NCBI RefSeq assembly: GCF_004137795.1
Contig: NZ_NWTM01000004.1
Location: 1 to 64,000 of the forward strand
Length of the DNA stretch: 64,000 nucleotides
Source: Pectobacterium zantedeschiae
Lineage (GTDB): Bacteria; Pseudomonadota; Gammaproteobacteria; Enterobacterales; Enterobacteriaceae
Direction: 5' to 3'
Positions 1-8,719 of the stretch are shown here, piece after piece. A model generated the notes under the pieces. That model did not search any database. It was not told the DNA's origin and worked only from the letters and a program-made list of their open reading frames with translations. Both the position numbers and the translations under genes were made by a program. Positions within the stretch are counted from its first letter, which is position 1. The number at the start of each line of letters is the position of its first letter.

Positions 1-7
1 TTAAAAA

Positions 8-35
8 TTATGCCTGCTAACTTTAGCAGGCATAA
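8..35. repeat. 12-bp stem-loop upstream of trpT
   Basis: A perfect inverted repeat with 12-bp arms (8-19 and 24-35) and a 4-nt loop lies just before tRNA-Trp. Read on the minus strand the hairpin is followed by TTTTTAA, so it could terminate leftward transcription. On the plus strand it has no U-run. In the E. coli arrangement this would be the spacer between aspT and trpT at the end of an rRNA operon, but the left neighbour lies outside the window. It may be a processing hairpin rather than a terminator. Confidence 0.5.
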
Positions 36-50
36 TGTTAAGCGAAATTT

Positions 51-126
51 AGGGGCGTAGCTCAGTTGGTAGAGCACCGGTCTCCAAAACCGGGTGTCGC
101 GAGTTCGAGTCTCTCCGCCCCTGCCA
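51..126 (+). tRNA. trpT: tRNA-Trp (CCA)
   Basis: A 76-nt cloverleaf with acceptor stem AGGGGCG paired to CGCCCCT, encoded 3' CCA, D-loop AGCTCAGTTGGTAGA, T-loop GTTCGAGTC and anticodon CCA in the loop TCTCCAAAA. It is nearly identical to E. coli trpT, which lies at the distal end of rrnC. The neighbouring hdfR, maoP, comM and ilv genes support the same chromosomal position. Confidence 0.98.
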
Positions 127-131
127 AATTG

Positions 132-162
132 AACCCTTCACGTTATCGTGAAGGGTTTTTTT
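132..162 (+). terminator. Rho-independent terminator of trpT (rrn operon)
   Basis: An 11-bp perfect stem (AACCCTTCACG / CGTGAAGGGTT) with a TTAT loop is followed directly by a run of T. It lies 5 nt after the tRNA-Trp CCA end and would end the presumed rrn-tRNA transcript. Confidence 0.95.
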
Positions 163-566
163 GATATGTGTTCTATGCTCAATCCTGCCTCGTGTAACTC
201 TCATTGATTTCTTAATTATTCTCCCTTCCTGGATATCTAACTAACCTAATATATTGTTATTTAAAAGATAAAACACCTCTGGTGTATTTCTAATAGATCG
301 TGATGATTTAGCTGTAAATATGTACAAAATCACCGTAATACCAGGTTGTGAACTTGCTCATCTACCTTGCCCGATATTTGAACTAAAACTATCTACAACC
401 TGAGTGAAGGGTAAATCATTTTTCAGAGCGATCCTTCAGGTTGCATTCACTTGTTAATTATACCTGCCAACATCACATCGGTAGCGCTACAGCAGAAATT
501 CGTAACGCTACGCTGTACCTGAAACCTGACTAAGTAGCTGTAAGACTACACAGAAGGAGTTTAAGT
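163..566. promoter_or_regulatory. Intergenic region upstream of ytfQ
   Basis: About 400 nt of AT-rich DNA with no convincing gene. It holds a CRP-like half-match (TGTGA, 6 nt, TCATC) at 347-362, a perfect palindrome GTAGCGCTAC at 481-490 and a second related partial palindrome CGTAACGCTACG at 501-512. The palindromes lie 55-85 nt before the ytfQ start and could be an operator for a LacI/GalR-type regulator. I cannot assign a regulator or a firm promoter. Confidence 0.35.
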
Positions 567-1523
567 ATGTACAGACGTTTACTGGTAGCTGTTGCTATAA
601 GCACTGCATTATGCGGTGCCGTACAGGCAAAACCCTTAACGGTTGGTTTTTCCCAGATTGGTTCAGAATCAGGATGGCGCTCTGCGGAAACCAAAGTGTC
701 AAAGCAGGAGGCCGAGAAACGTGGAATAACGTTGAAAATCGCTGATGCTCAGCAAAAACAAGAGAATCAGATTAAGGCTGTGCGTTCGTTCATCGCGCAG
801 GGTGTAGATGCCATATTTATTGCCCCAGTCGTTGCTACAGGTTGGGCACCAGTCTTGCAGGAAGCGAAGGAAGCAAAAATCCCAGTTTTCCTACTCGATA
901 GAACGATTGAGGTTAGCGATCCATCGTTGTACACCGCTGCTATTGCTTCCGATAGCGTCTATGAAGGAAAAGTGGCAGGAGAATGGCTTGTGAAAGAGGC
1001 CGCAGGCAAACCTTGTAATGTTGTAGAGTTACAGGGGACTGTTGGGGCTAGTGTCGCGATAAACCGTAAGAAAGGATTTGCTGAAGGTATAGCTTCAGAT
1101 CCGCAGATAAAAATTATCCGTTCACAATCAGGAGACTTTACTCGTAGCAAGGGTAAAGAAGTCATGGAAAGCTTTATTAAAGCAGAACAGAACGGAAAAA
1201 ATATCTGTGCGGTTTATGCACATAATGATGATATGGCTATAGGTGCTATTCAGGCAATTAAAGAAGCGGGCCTAAAACCTGGTTCACAAATAAAAGTTGT
1301 CTCTATTGATGGTGTCCCCGATATTTTCAAAGCCATGATAAATGGTGAAGCTAATGCGACTGTAGAGTTAACCCCCAATATGGCTGGACCCGCTTTTGAT
1401 GCTCTATTAGCGATGAAGAAAGATGGGAAACAGCCTGAAAAATTTATCCAAACAGAGTCTCGTTTATTGTTGCCCGATACGGCAAAACAGGAATATGAAA
1501 CCAAAAAAGATCTTGGTTATTGA
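567..1523 (+). CDS. ytfQ: Sugar ABC transporter substrate-binding protein, YtfQ (galactofuranose type)
   Basis: Periplasmic sugar-binding protein of the type I fold (ribose/galactose binding family). It has a signal peptide at about residues 1-21 (ends AVQA), then the mature start KPLTVGFSQIGSESGWR typical of YtfQ. The length of 318 aa equals E. coli YtfQ, which binds galactofuranose. The start ATG has the strong ribosome site AGGAG. It heads a transporter cluster with ytfR, ytfT and yjfF, although a 190-nt gap separates it from ytfR. The gene is visibly AT-richer than the permease genes that follow. The exact sugar is inferred from the E. coli family. Confidence 0.9.
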   Translation: MYRRLLVAVAISTALCGAVQAKPLTVGFSQIGSESGWRSAETKVSKQEAEKRGITLKIADAQQKQENQIKAVRSFIAQGVDAIFIAPVVATGWAPVLQEAKEAKIPVFLLDRTIEVSDPSLYTAAIASDSVYEGKVAGEWLVKEAAGKPCNVVELQGTVGASVAINRKKGFAEGIASDPQIKIIRSQSGDFTRSKGKEVMESFIKAEQNGKNICAVYAHNDDMAIGAIQAIKEAGLKPGSQIKVVSIDGVPDIFKAMINGEANATVELTPNMAGPAFDALLAMKKDGKQPEKFIQTESRLLLPDTAKQEYETKKDLGY

Positions 1524-1616
1524 TATTTATATTGTGGACTCATCATTTATATAAATTTTGCTAAATACCTAGCAGAAATATGAATATGGAAAAGTGGGTT
1601 TACCCTGTTTTCTGCG

Positions 1617-1630
1617 CCTTTAAATAAAGG
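1617..1630. repeat. Stem-loop between ytfQ and ytfR
   Basis: The short palindrome CCTTTAAATAAAGG lies in the 190-nt gap after the binding-protein gene. A hairpin here may stabilise ytfQ mRNA or reduce readthrough, a common arrangement after abundant binding proteins. It is weak and has no U-run, so it is not called a terminator. Confidence 0.3.
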
Positions 1631-1713
1631 GACAGTGAATATTGTCAGCCTACTTACCATAATATTTCTTAGGTGTAACGTAGCCTTGTTAAGTTGTTGC
1701 ATAGGTGATGCTG

Positions 1714-3234
1714 ATGGAAACGACACGGTTGTTAGATATTCAGGGTATGAGCGTTGAGTTTCCGGGGGTGAAAGCATTAGATCAGGTGGATTTTACGCTC
1801 AATCGCGGCGAAATAGTGGCTCTATTGGGGGAGAATGGTGCAGGTAAATCAACGCTAATTAAGGCACTGACTGGCGTTTACCATCGCTCATCTGGTGACA
1901 TTATCCTTGATGGTATAACGATTAATCCTGTTAATACGGCACATGCTCAGTCATTGGGTATCGGCACGGTATATCAAGAAGTTAATCTATTACCGAATCT
2001 GTCTGTTGCAGCAAATTTATTTATTGGCCGTGAGCCCACACGATGGGGCATTGTTGATCAACATAAGATCCAGCGTCAGGCCGAAGCACTCTTACTAAAT
2101 TATGGGTTGGTGATTGATGTTAGCCATCCACTTGGCAATTATTCTATCGCGGTCCAGCAAATTGTAGCGATTGCCAGAGCTATCGATCTCTCCGCTAAGG
2201 TTTTGATTCTTGATGAACCCACCGCCAGTCTCGATGCAAAAGAAGTCGATATGCTACTCGATATATTGCGGAAGCTGCGCGATCGCGGAATCGGCATGAT
2301 ATTTGTCACGCATTTTCTGGATCAGGTTTACCGTATTAGCGACAGAATTACCGTTTTACGCAATGGACAGTTAGTCGGGACATTGCCTGCTGTAGAGTTA
2401 CCGCGAATTGAATTAGTTCAAATGATGTTAGGCCACAGTTTTGATGAAACGTTATTGAAACGCGCTGCACACAGTGACGCATCTGGTGAACCCATTGTGC
2501 AATTTAAACATTATGGCCGACGTGGCTTTATTAATGACTTCGAACTTTCCGTGCGAGCGGGAGAAATTGTTGGTCTGGCTGGTCTATTGGGATCCGGAAG
2601 GACAGAAACCGCGCAACTGATATTTGGCATCAACGTGTCCGACGCTGGTGAAGCGTGGGTTGATGGCAAACGCGTCAACATTCGTACGCCGCGTGCAGCA
2701 GGAAAGCTGGGTTTCGGTTATTGCCCAGAGGATCGCAAAACTGACGGTATCGTCGGTGCTGCAACGGTTCGAGAGAACATTATTCTGGCACTTCAGGCTC
2801 AGCGCGGCTGGTTAAAGCCGATGTCTTTACGCGAACAAACTCGGATAGCTGAAAAGTTTATCAGCCTATTGGGGATTCGCACCCCTAGTGCTGAGCAGGA
2901 AATTCAGTATCTATCGGGAGGGAATCAGCAAAAAGTGCTGCTATCGCGTTGGCTGGCCACAGAACCACGTTTCTTGATTCTGGATGAGCCAACGAGGGGA
3001 ATTGATGTTGGTGCTCATGCTGAAATTATTCGCCTTATCGAAAAATTGTGTGAGCAGGGGATGGCGCTATTGGTGATCTCTTCTGAACTGGAAGAGCTGA
3101 CTGGTTATGCCGACCGCATCATTGTACTGCGTGACAGGCAGCATGTGGCACATCTCGAACATAGCGAGATCTCGGTTGCGGCAGTAATGCAGGCCATTGC
3201 GGTACAAACGGGAGCGGCTGATGACAGACAATAA
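1714..3234 (+). CDS. ytfR: Sugar ABC transporter ATP-binding protein, YtfR
   Basis: ATPase subunit with two fused nucleotide-binding domains (about 506 aa), as in RbsA/MglA/YtfR. The N-terminal domain has Walker A GENGAGKST and Walker B ILDEPTAS, with a degenerate signature (YSIAVQQ). The C-terminal domain has a P-loop variant GLLGSGRTE, signature LSGGNQQK and ILDEPTRG. The reading frame opens at GTG 1705, but ATG 1714 has AGGTG six nt upstream, so 1714 is preferred; ATG 1708 is also possible. It powers the ytfT/yjfF permease at the inner membrane. Its 3' end overlaps ytfT. Confidence 0.92.
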   Translation: METTRLLDIQGMSVEFPGVKALDQVDFTLNRGEIVALLGENGAGKSTLIKALTGVYHRSSGDIILDGITINPVNTAHAQSLGIGTVYQEVNLLPNLSVAANLFIGREPTRWGIVDQHKIQRQAEALLLNYGLVIDVSHPLGNYSIAVQQIVAIARAIDLSAKVLILDEPTASLDAKEVDMLLDILRKLRDRGIGMIFVTHFLDQVYRISDRITVLRNGQLVGTLPAVELPRIELVQMMLGHSFDETLLKRAAHSDASGEPIVQFKHYGRRGFINDFELSVRAGEIVGLAGLLGSGRTETAQLIFGINVSDAGEAWVDGKRVNIRTPRAAGKLGFGYCPEDRKTDGIVGAATVRENIILALQAQRGWLKPMSLREQTRIAEKFISLLGIRTPSAEQEIQYLSGGNQQKVLLSRWLATEPRFLILDEPTRGIDVGAHAEIIRLIEKLCEQGMALLVISSELEELTGYADRIIVLRDRQHVAHLEHSEISVAAVMQAIAVQTGAADDRQ

Positions 3235-4231
3235 AATTAAACCTGCCAGAAAAGTGCGTTTGACGTTCACCAAAGGGGTGCCACAACTTCTGGCTCTCGT
3301 AGCTATCTTGCTGGTTGATAGCATGGTCGCACCCAATTTCTTCGCCCTGCACATTCAGGATGGGCGTTTATTCGGTAGCCTTATCGACATCCTTAACCGC
3401 GGTGCGCCCGTTGCGCTATTGGCATTAGGTATGACGCTGGTTATTGCAACGGGTGGTATCGATTTATCAGTTGGTGCGGTCATGGCGATTGCAGGAGCTA
3501 CTGCCGCAACGCTTACTGCTGCTGGCCACCCACTTCCTTCCGTATTACTGACTGCGCTATTAGTTGGCGCACTGTGTGGGCTATGGAACGGCTTTCTGGT
3601 TGCCGTGTTGCAGATTCAGCCGATTGTTGCGACGTTAATGCTGATGGTGGCGGGACGGGGAATCGCTCAACTGATTACCGAAGGTCAAATTATCACGTTT
3701 GATAACGCCGGATTGGCTACGCTGGGTAGCGGAACGTTGTTCTATCTACCGATGCCAGTGATTATTGCCAGCGTGACGCTGCTGGCCCTGTGGGCTTTAA
3801 CTCGTAAAACGGCGCTTGGACTATTTATCGAATCCGTCGGGATTAATTTACGCTCAGCTCGTAATGCTGGTGTGAGTACAAAGCTGGTATTGGTCGCGGC
3901 TTATGTCATATGCGGCGTGTGTGCCGCCGTGGCGGGCGTGATCGTAACGGCGGATATCCGTGGTGCGGATGCTAACAATGCAGGCCTCTGGCTGGAATTA
4001 GATGCGATTCTGGCCGTGGTGATTGGTGGCGGTTCGCTACTTGGAGGACGCTTTAATTTACTGCTCTCCGTCGTCGGCGCTTTGATTATTCAAAGTATGA
4101 ATACGGGAATCCTGCTATCTGGCTATCGACCGGAATTTAATCTGGTTCTGAAAGCACTCGTCGTTCTGTTGGTTTTGGTTATGCAATCTCCTCGTATTTC
4201 GCTGCATCACCTGTTCAGGAGGAAAACATAA
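3221..4231 (+). CDS. ytfT: Sugar ABC transporter permease, YtfT
   Basis: Hydrophobic inner-membrane permease of the BPD_transp_2 family. It carries the block TLVIATGGIDLSVGAVMAI and the later DAILAVVIGGGSLLGGRFN loop expected of ribose-type permeases. The frame is open from 3197, but the E. coli-like N-terminus (MTDNKIK...) points to ATG 3221, which overlaps the end of ytfR by 14 nt, indicating translational coupling. It should pair with YjfF to form the channel. Confidence 0.9.
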   Translation: MTDNKIKPARKVRLTFTKGVPQLLALVAILLVDSMVAPNFFALHIQDGRLFGSLIDILNRGAPVALLALGMTLVIATGGIDLSVGAVMAIAGATAATLTAAGHPLPSVLLTALLVGALCGLWNGFLVAVLQIQPIVATLMLMVAGRGIAQLITEGQIITFDNAGLATLGSGTLFYLPMPVIIASVTLLALWALTRKTALGLFIESVGINLRSARNAGVSTKLVLVAAYVICGVCAAVAGVIVTADIRGADANNAGLWLELDAILAVVIGGGSLLGGRFNLLLSVVGALIIQSMNTGILLSGYRPEFNLVLKALVVLLVLVMQSPRISLHHLFRRKT

Positions 4232-5193
4232 TGTTGAAACGCCACTTCCCCCTGTTGATGACGATTCTGGTATTTATTGCTGGTTATCTGTTTTGCCTCA
4301 GCCAGTTTCCCGGTTTTGCTTCGACACGAGTTTTCTTTGATTTACTGACGGATAACGCCTTTCTGGGGATCGTGGCAGTTGGGATGACGTTTGTCATTCT
4401 GTCTGGCGGGATCGATCTTTCCGTAGGGTCAGTCATTGCGTTTACTGGTGTGTTACTGGCCAAATTAATCGGTACGTATGGAATTGATCCTTTCTTTGCG
4501 TTCGCCATTGCGCTGGTGATGGGAGCCATGTTTGGTGGATTAATGGGATGGATTATCGATACGTTGAAATTGCCTGCATTTATTATCACGCTAGCCGGTA
4601 TGTTTTTTGTCCGAGGGATGAGCTTTATCGTTTCACAGGAGTCGATTCCAATCGATCATCCGGTCTATAGCCAACTGGCGGGTTTAGCATGGCGCATGCC
4701 TGATGGGGGGCGATTCACCTTTCTGGCGTTAGTTATGCTGATTGTGGTGCTGCTGGGGATTGTGATGGCACATCGTACCCGGTTCGGTAACCGTGTTTAT
4801 GCGATTGGCGGTAACAGCTATTCTGCGGAGCTGATGGGGGTGCCCGTCAGACGGACGACGATTCATATATACATGCTCTCCAGTACGTTAGCGGTGCTGT
4901 CAGGCATTGTTTTTTCGCTATATACCTCAGCGGGTTATGCTCTGGCAGCAAGCGGTGTGGAGTTGGATGCCATCGCGGCTGTCGTGATCGGCGGTACGCT
5001 ATTGACCGGTGGCGTCGGGACGGTATTGGGAACCCTGTTTGGTGTATTGATTCAGGGCCTGATTCAAACGTATATCACATTTGATGGCACCTTGAGTTCA
5101 TGGTGGACAAAAATCGTCATTGGCTTCCTGTTGTTTGCTTTCATTGGGTTACAGAAAGCATTAAGCACCTTCTGGTTAGCCAGACGTGCTTAA
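4231..5193 (+). CDS. yjfF: Sugar ABC transporter permease, YjfF
   Basis: Second permease of the transporter (320 aa), with the same family block TFVILSGGIDLSVGSVIAF and the AIAAVVIGGTLLTGGVG loop. Its ATG overlaps the last base of the ytfT stop codon (TAATG), a tight coupling. In E. coli YtfQRT-YjfF imports galactofuranose. Here the cluster lies between trpT and hdfR, which is not its E. coli location, so it was relocated or acquired. Nothing resembling a galactofuranose-processing enzyme lies beside it. Confidence 0.9.
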   Translation: MLKRHFPLLMTILVFIAGYLFCLSQFPGFASTRVFFDLLTDNAFLGIVAVGMTFVILSGGIDLSVGSVIAFTGVLLAKLIGTYGIDPFFAFAIALVMGAMFGGLMGWIIDTLKLPAFIITLAGMFFVRGMSFIVSQESIPIDHPVYSQLAGLAWRMPDGGRFTFLALVMLIVVLLGIVMAHRTRFGNRVYAIGGNSYSAELMGVPVRRTTIHIYMLSSTLAVLSGIVFSLYTSAGYALAASGVELDAIAAVVIGGTLLTGGVGTVLGTLFGVLIQGLIQTYITFDGTLSSWWTKIVIGFLLFAFIGLQKALSTFWLARRA

Positions 5194-5214
5194 GTTGGAT
5201 GTGAGAAAAATAGG

Positions 5215-6042
5215 TCATGGATTAATCACAATAGGCGTTTTTAGCAACTGACGAATCATCGTCTGCTGATCGCTGTTTTGTAACCAAACGGCGTAAAATG
5301 GGCGCACGACGGGCTGACTATCGCCGACTATCCGCAGGCTGGAGTAAGTTTGTAACCAATGACTGGGTAAAAACGCGCAACCGCCAGTTGTTTCAAGCAG
5401 TTGGCGGGTCAAATGGGCGGATGTTGTTGTCAGAATAGGAAGCTGATCGCTTGCCAACAGGCGAGTTTCTTGCTGATGGAAATCTGCGCCCCATTCCAAT
5501 TTTATATAGGGTAGTTCCTGTCCGGGTGGATGTGCTTCTGCTGAAAACAGTGAAAGGGAAAAATTCCCCAGTAACTGGCTTGCTAATTCTTCCATTTTTG
5601 GTTGTTCGGTCGTTATCAACAGATCCAATTGGCGCTCATGGAGTTGTTTGACCAACGAGTGCCGTAAGGCAATGCGTGCCTCCAACTGGAGCAACGGGCG
5701 CTGTTGGTAAAGCGATTGTAGCCAGGGAGTGAGGTACGCCTCCCAGAGTGAAGCGGTTGCCCCCACCGAAAGCAGACTGTGTTGCTGCGAGCGAGCGACT
5801 TCTTTTTTGGCGATCTGCCAGGTACCGATAAGGCTTTCTGCATAGGGTAGAAGCCGTTCGCCAGCGGGCGTCAGACGTATATTGTTCCGATGACGTGTGA
5901 ACAGGTTGGCACCAAGCTGCGTCTCCAACTGGCGAATCCGAAAACTCACCGCTGACTGCGTCAGATACAGGGATTCGGCGGCACGGCCAAAGTGTCTTGT
6001 CCTGCTGACTTCCAGAAAGGTTTTTAGTAATTCGGTATCCAC
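5215..6042 (-). CDS. hdfR: LysR-type regulator HdfR
   Basis: LysR-family regulator of 275 aa, with an N-terminal winged HTH (residues 1-60, [21 protein letters not shown]) almost identical to E. coli HdfR, the H-NS-dependent repressor of flhDC. The frame is open further upstream, but GTG at 6042 gives the family start ([12 protein letters not shown]) with GGAG six nt before it. The ATG at 6048 has GGAG only one nt away, so GTG is preferred. It is divergent from maoP, as in E. coli. The C-terminal third is less conserved. Confidence 0.92.
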   Translation of the reverse strand: MDTELLKTFLEVSRTRHFGRAAESLYLTQSAVSFRIRQLETQLGANLFTRHRNNIRLTPAGERLLPYAESLIGTWQIAKKEVARSQQHSLLSVGATASLWEAYLTPWLQSLYQQRPLLQLEARIALRHSLVKQLHERQLDLLITTEQPKMEELASQLLGNFSLSLFSAEAHPPGQELPYIKLEWGADFHQQETRLLASDQLPILTTTSAHLTRQLLETTGGCAFLPSHWLQTYSSLRIVGDSQPVVRPFYAVWLQNSDQQTMIRQLLKTPIVINP

Positions 6043-6087
6043 GCCCATCTCCAAAAAAATTTTGTCGTAATGATTTAAATGTTTTGT

Positions 6088-6115
6088 TTTACACAATGTC
6101 AAGCCTATCTAATAC
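6088..6115 (+). promoter_or_regulatory. Candidate maoP promoter
   Basis: TTTACA (6088-6093) and TAATAC (6110-6115) are separated by 16 nt and lie about 48 nt before the maoP start. The hdfR-maoP spacer is also where E. coli carries maoS, the short site needed with MaoP for Ori macrodomain organisation. I could not pick out maoS here. Confidence 0.45.
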
Positions 6116-6162
6116 TCCGCGCCATAAACAACACGACCATAGAAGAATTAGGAGCGTGTAAG

Positions 6163-6501
6163 ATGGCAGAAAGCTTCTCTACCACTCATCGTTTTTTTGA
6201 TAACAAGTTCTACCCGCGTGGTTTTTCCCGACATGGCGACTTTACTATTAAAGAAGCACAACTGTTGGAGCGCCACGGTTACGCGTTTAACGAGCTGGAT
6301 TTGGGCAAACGTGAACCAGTAACTGGGGAAGAGACATCGTTTGTTGCAATGTGTCGCGGCGAACGTAAAGCGGAAACGGAACTGGAAAAAATCTGGTCCA
6401 AATATCTGGAACGTGTCCGTCGTCCTAAACGCTTCCATACGTTGTCCGGCGGTAAGCCGCAGATGGACGCGGTAGAAGAATACACTGAAAGTGATGATTA
6501 A
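6163..6501 (+). CDS. maoP: Macrodomain Ori organisation protein MaoP (YifE)
   Basis: Small 112-aa protein matching E. coli YifE/MaoP along its whole length: conserved [19 protein letters not shown], then [18 protein letters not shown], and a C-terminus with [12 protein letters not shown] and an acidic tail. In E. coli MaoP acts with the maoS site to constrain Ori-macrodomain DNA. The start ATG 6163 is the family start; the frame is open to 6079 but that extension is not conserved. Confidence 0.95.
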   Translation: MAESFSTTHRFFDNKFYPRGFSRHGDFTIKEAQLLERHGYAFNELDLGKREPVTGEETSFVAMCRGERKAETELEKIWSKYLERVRRPKRFHTLSGGKPQMDAVEEYTESDD

Positions 6502-6506
6502 TTAAG

Positions 6507-6530
6507 AATGGGGCGTTAGCCCCATTTTCT
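6507..6530 (+). terminator. Terminator between maoP and comM
   Basis: An 8-bp stem AATGGGGC / GCCCCATT with loop GTTA is followed by TTTCTTTT. It ends maoP and may also serve the convergent comM. Confidence 0.85.
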
Positions 6531-6558
6531 TTTGTGCTGAGTAAATATCGTGTTTCCG

Positions 6559-8085
6559 CTATTCAAGGCTTTTGTGGAGCTGGATGAGTAATCGATCCAT
6601 ACAGCGGTAGCTCAGCGCTTCGGCAAGATGTTTTCTCTCGATATTGTCCCGATTACCGAGGTCAGCGATCGTGCGGGCGACTTTCAATATCCTGTGCCAG
6701 GCGCGTACGGATAAGCCAAGTTTATTCATAACGTCTTCCAGATAGGAAGCATCGGCCATCTCCAATTTGCAGTGTTTTTCTATTTCGCGTGAAGTTAGCA
6801 GCGCATTGATTTTATTTGCCCGCTTCAACTGTATCTGCCTTGCGATCAGCACGCGCTCGCGAATCGTCGCGCTGCTTTCACCTTGGTAATGTTGTTGAGA
6901 TAACACCCCTGGTGGTAGCAAAGGGACTTCAATAGAAAGGTCAAAGCGATCCAAAAAGGGACCGGAAAGTTTACTGAGATAGCGCAATATCTGTTGTGCA
7001 GGTAAGCGGTTATGAATGCCCTGATAATGACCTGACGGACTGGGGTTCATCGCGGCGACAAGCTGAACGCGTGCCGGGTAGCATACTTTAGCGCGGGTGC
7101 GGGAAATGATAATTTCACCGGATTCCAGAGGCTCTCGTAGTGAGTCCAGAACGCGCCGCTCAAACTCCGGTAATTCATCCAGGAAAAGTACACCGTTGTG
7201 GGCGAGCGAGATTTCTCCGGGTTTGGGCAGCGATCCTCCACCGACGAGTGCAGCCATGGAAGAGCTATGGTGAGGCGCTCTGAAGGGCCTGGCTCGCCAG
7301 CGCGTCATGGTGGCATCAATGTTGATTAGGCTATTGATGGCGGCGCTTTCCAACGCTTCGTCATCGCTCAATGGCGGCATTAGATTGCCTAATCGGCTCG
7401 CCAGCATGGTTTTCCCTGTTCCCGGCGGCCCTAGCAATAGCAGATTGTGGCCACCTGCAGCCGCGATTTCCAACGCGCGTTTAGCTTGCTCCTGACCGAT
7501 AATATCTTTCAAGTCGAGCGTATCTTCCCCAGACTGCGGAACGGGTGTCATATCAGAGCAACTGAGCAGTTTCTCTTCTCCGCTGAGAAAAGCACACACC
7601 TGCAACAGATGCCCCGCCATTAGCGCTTCTCCCTGCGGTATCAGCGTCATTTCTCGTTTATTGTCATCTGGCAGGATAAGCTGGCGGCCTGATTTTATGG
7701 CTTCCAATGCGGCTGGAATCGCGCCATTAACGCCACGTAACGTGCCAGACAGGCCGAGTTCGCCGAGAAATTCGTAGCGGTTTAGCTTTTCACCATCGAT
7801 TTGTTCTGACGCTGCCAGAATCGCCAGAGCAATGGGCAGATCGTAGCGTCCTCCTTCTTTGGGCAAGTCTGCTGGTGCGAGGTTGACCGTGATACGCTTT
7901 GCAGGGAACGTAAACCCGCAATTGATAAGTGCGCTGCGCACGCGATCGCGCGCTTCTTTGACGGTGGTTTCTGGCAACCCCACCAGCGTTAATGCCGGTA
8001 ATCCACTGCTGATGTGAACTTCGATGTAAACATCAGGCGCTTGTACGCCAATCATTGCCCGAGTGTAGGTAACTGCCAATGACAT
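6559..8085 (-). CDS. comM: ComM/YifB family Mg-chelatase-like AAA+ ATPase
   Basis: 508-aa protein with a ChlI/Lon-type N-terminal domain (residues 1-170), a central AAA+ module with Walker A GPPGTGKT (about residue 220) and Walker B VLFLDELPEF, and a C-terminal Mg-chelatase domain. In Vibrio and Haemophilus ComM is a hexameric helicase that drives branch migration during natural transformation; the E. coli homologue is YifB. Full length with no disruption. It is convergent with maoP, as in E. coli. Confidence 0.92.
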   Translation of the reverse strand: MSLAVTYTRAMIGVQAPDVYIEVHISSGLPALTLVGLPETTVKEARDRVRSALINCGFTFPAKRITVNLAPADLPKEGGRYDLPIALAILAASEQIDGEKLNRYEFLGELGLSGTLRGVNGAIPAALEAIKSGRQLILPDDNKREMTLIPQGEALMAGHLLQVCAFLSGEEKLLSCSDMTPVPQSGEDTLDLKDIIGQEQAKRALEIAAAGGHNLLLLGPPGTGKTMLASRLGNLMPPLSDDEALESAAINSLINIDATMTRWRARPFRAPHHSSSMAALVGGGSLPKPGEISLAHNGVLFLDELPEFERRVLDSLREPLESGEIIISRTRAKVCYPARVQLVAAMNPSPSGHYQGIHNRLPAQQILRYLSKLSGPFLDRFDLSIEVPLLPPGVLSQQHYQGESSATIRERVLIARQIQLKRANKINALLTSREIEKHCKLEMADASYLEDVMNKLGLSVRAWHRILKVARTIADLGNRDNIERKHLAEALSYRCMDRLLIQLHKSLE

Positions 8086-8409
8086 GCTATTTCCCCTTTG
8101 CTGATGATTTGCATCATGTCTGGCAAGGGAAAAGAAGTAGAGGACGTTGTCGCCATTCTGCGCGGCGGTATCAGAACATAATTCTCTGTTTCAGCAATGG
8201 ATAAAATTTGTGCATGATGGGCCGCAATTATTCACGGGGTACGACTTTCTTAAGATTGCATGCCGATCGGTAATGCTCGTAGTTTCCCGTCGTGTGCTCA
8301 TTTTTACGCCAATGAACGAAAATAATTTGATGTACTTCTACCTTATGATTACGTTGTATTTTTTCCCGTATCATAGGTAATCCTTACAGGTGGTGATGAA
8401 AAAAAATTG
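8086..8409. other. Non-coding spacer between comM and the ilv promoter
   Basis: About 320 nt with no gene I can support. A 77-codon open frame (8147-8380) has no family resemblance and no good ribosome site. The right end becomes A/T-rich just before the ilv promoter and could act as an UP element or a protein-binding region. Confidence 0.5.
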
Positions 8410-8438
8410 TTGTCACGCCATGTCTGACTGTGATAACT
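8410..8438 (+). promoter_or_regulatory. ilvL promoter
   Basis: -35 TTGTCA (8410-8415) and -10 ATAACT (8433-8438) with an ideal 17-nt spacer, preceded by an A/T-rich tract. It lies about 40 nt before the ilvL start, matching the E. coli ilvLG promoter position. Confidence 0.75.
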
Positions 8439-8480
8439 CTGTAGGCATTCGTTCGACAGAAGATTAATGAACAACCTATT

Positions 8481-8579
8481 ATGAAAGCCCTATCCCTAGT
8501 GATTAGCCTAGTCGTGATTAGCGTGGTGGTGATTATTATCCCACCGTGCGGGGCTGCACTTGGACGAAGAATGGCTTAG
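8481..8579 (+). CDS. ilvL: ilvGMEDA leader peptide IlvL
   Basis: A 32-codon leader, too short for most gene callers, that matches E. coli IlvL in length and in its core (SLVVISVVVIIIPPCGAALG). Fifteen of the 32 codons are Leu, Val or Ile. Stalling of the ribosome on these codons when charged branched-chain tRNAs are scarce prevents the downstream terminator from forming. It lies between the promoter and the attenuator hairpin, as required for the mechanism. Confidence 0.97.
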   Translation: MKALSLVISLVVISVVVIIIPPCGAALGRRMA

Positions 8580-8601
8580 AAATCAAGGCCTAATTCAAGA
8601 A

Positions 8602-8632
8602 AACCCCCGCACCGAAAGGTCGGGGGTTTTTT
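8602..8632 (+). terminator. ilv attenuator terminator
   Basis: Stem AACCCCCG / CGGGGGTT followed by TTTTTT, 22 nt after the ilvL stop. This is the attenuator of the ilvGMEDA operon, with an alternative antiterminator pairing expected to involve the end of ilvL. Confidence 0.93.
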
Positions 8633-8666
8633 GTTGGGCGTAATCTATAACGGAAAGGAACAGAAA

Positions 8667-8717
8667 ATGAACATCAGCATAAAATTCTGTTATTCCCATA
8701 AGATGTCGGGGAAATAA
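8667..8717 (+). CDS. ilvX: Small protein IlvX
   Basis: A 16-codon frame (begins [11 protein letters not shown]) with a strong ribosome site AAGGAA seven nt before its ATG. It ends two nt before the ilvG start. E. coli has a 16-aa IlvX at exactly this place with a similar N-terminus (MNNSTKFCFS, as I recall it). Equal length, position and motif make this a genuine conserved small protein. Its 3' end contains the GGGGAA used as the ilvG ribosome site, so translation of ilvX and ilvG is probably coupled. Function is not known to me. Confidence 0.85.
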   Translation: MNISIKFCYSHKMSGK

Positions 8718-8719
8718 CT

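Noticed and set aside
347-362. CRP site upstream of ytfQ
   Set aside because: Only one good half-site, over 200 nt before the gene. Left as a note in the spacer entry.
8147-8380. 77-codon open frame between comM and ilvL
   Set aside because: No family resemblance, no ribosome site, and it runs up to the ilv promoter. Probably chance.
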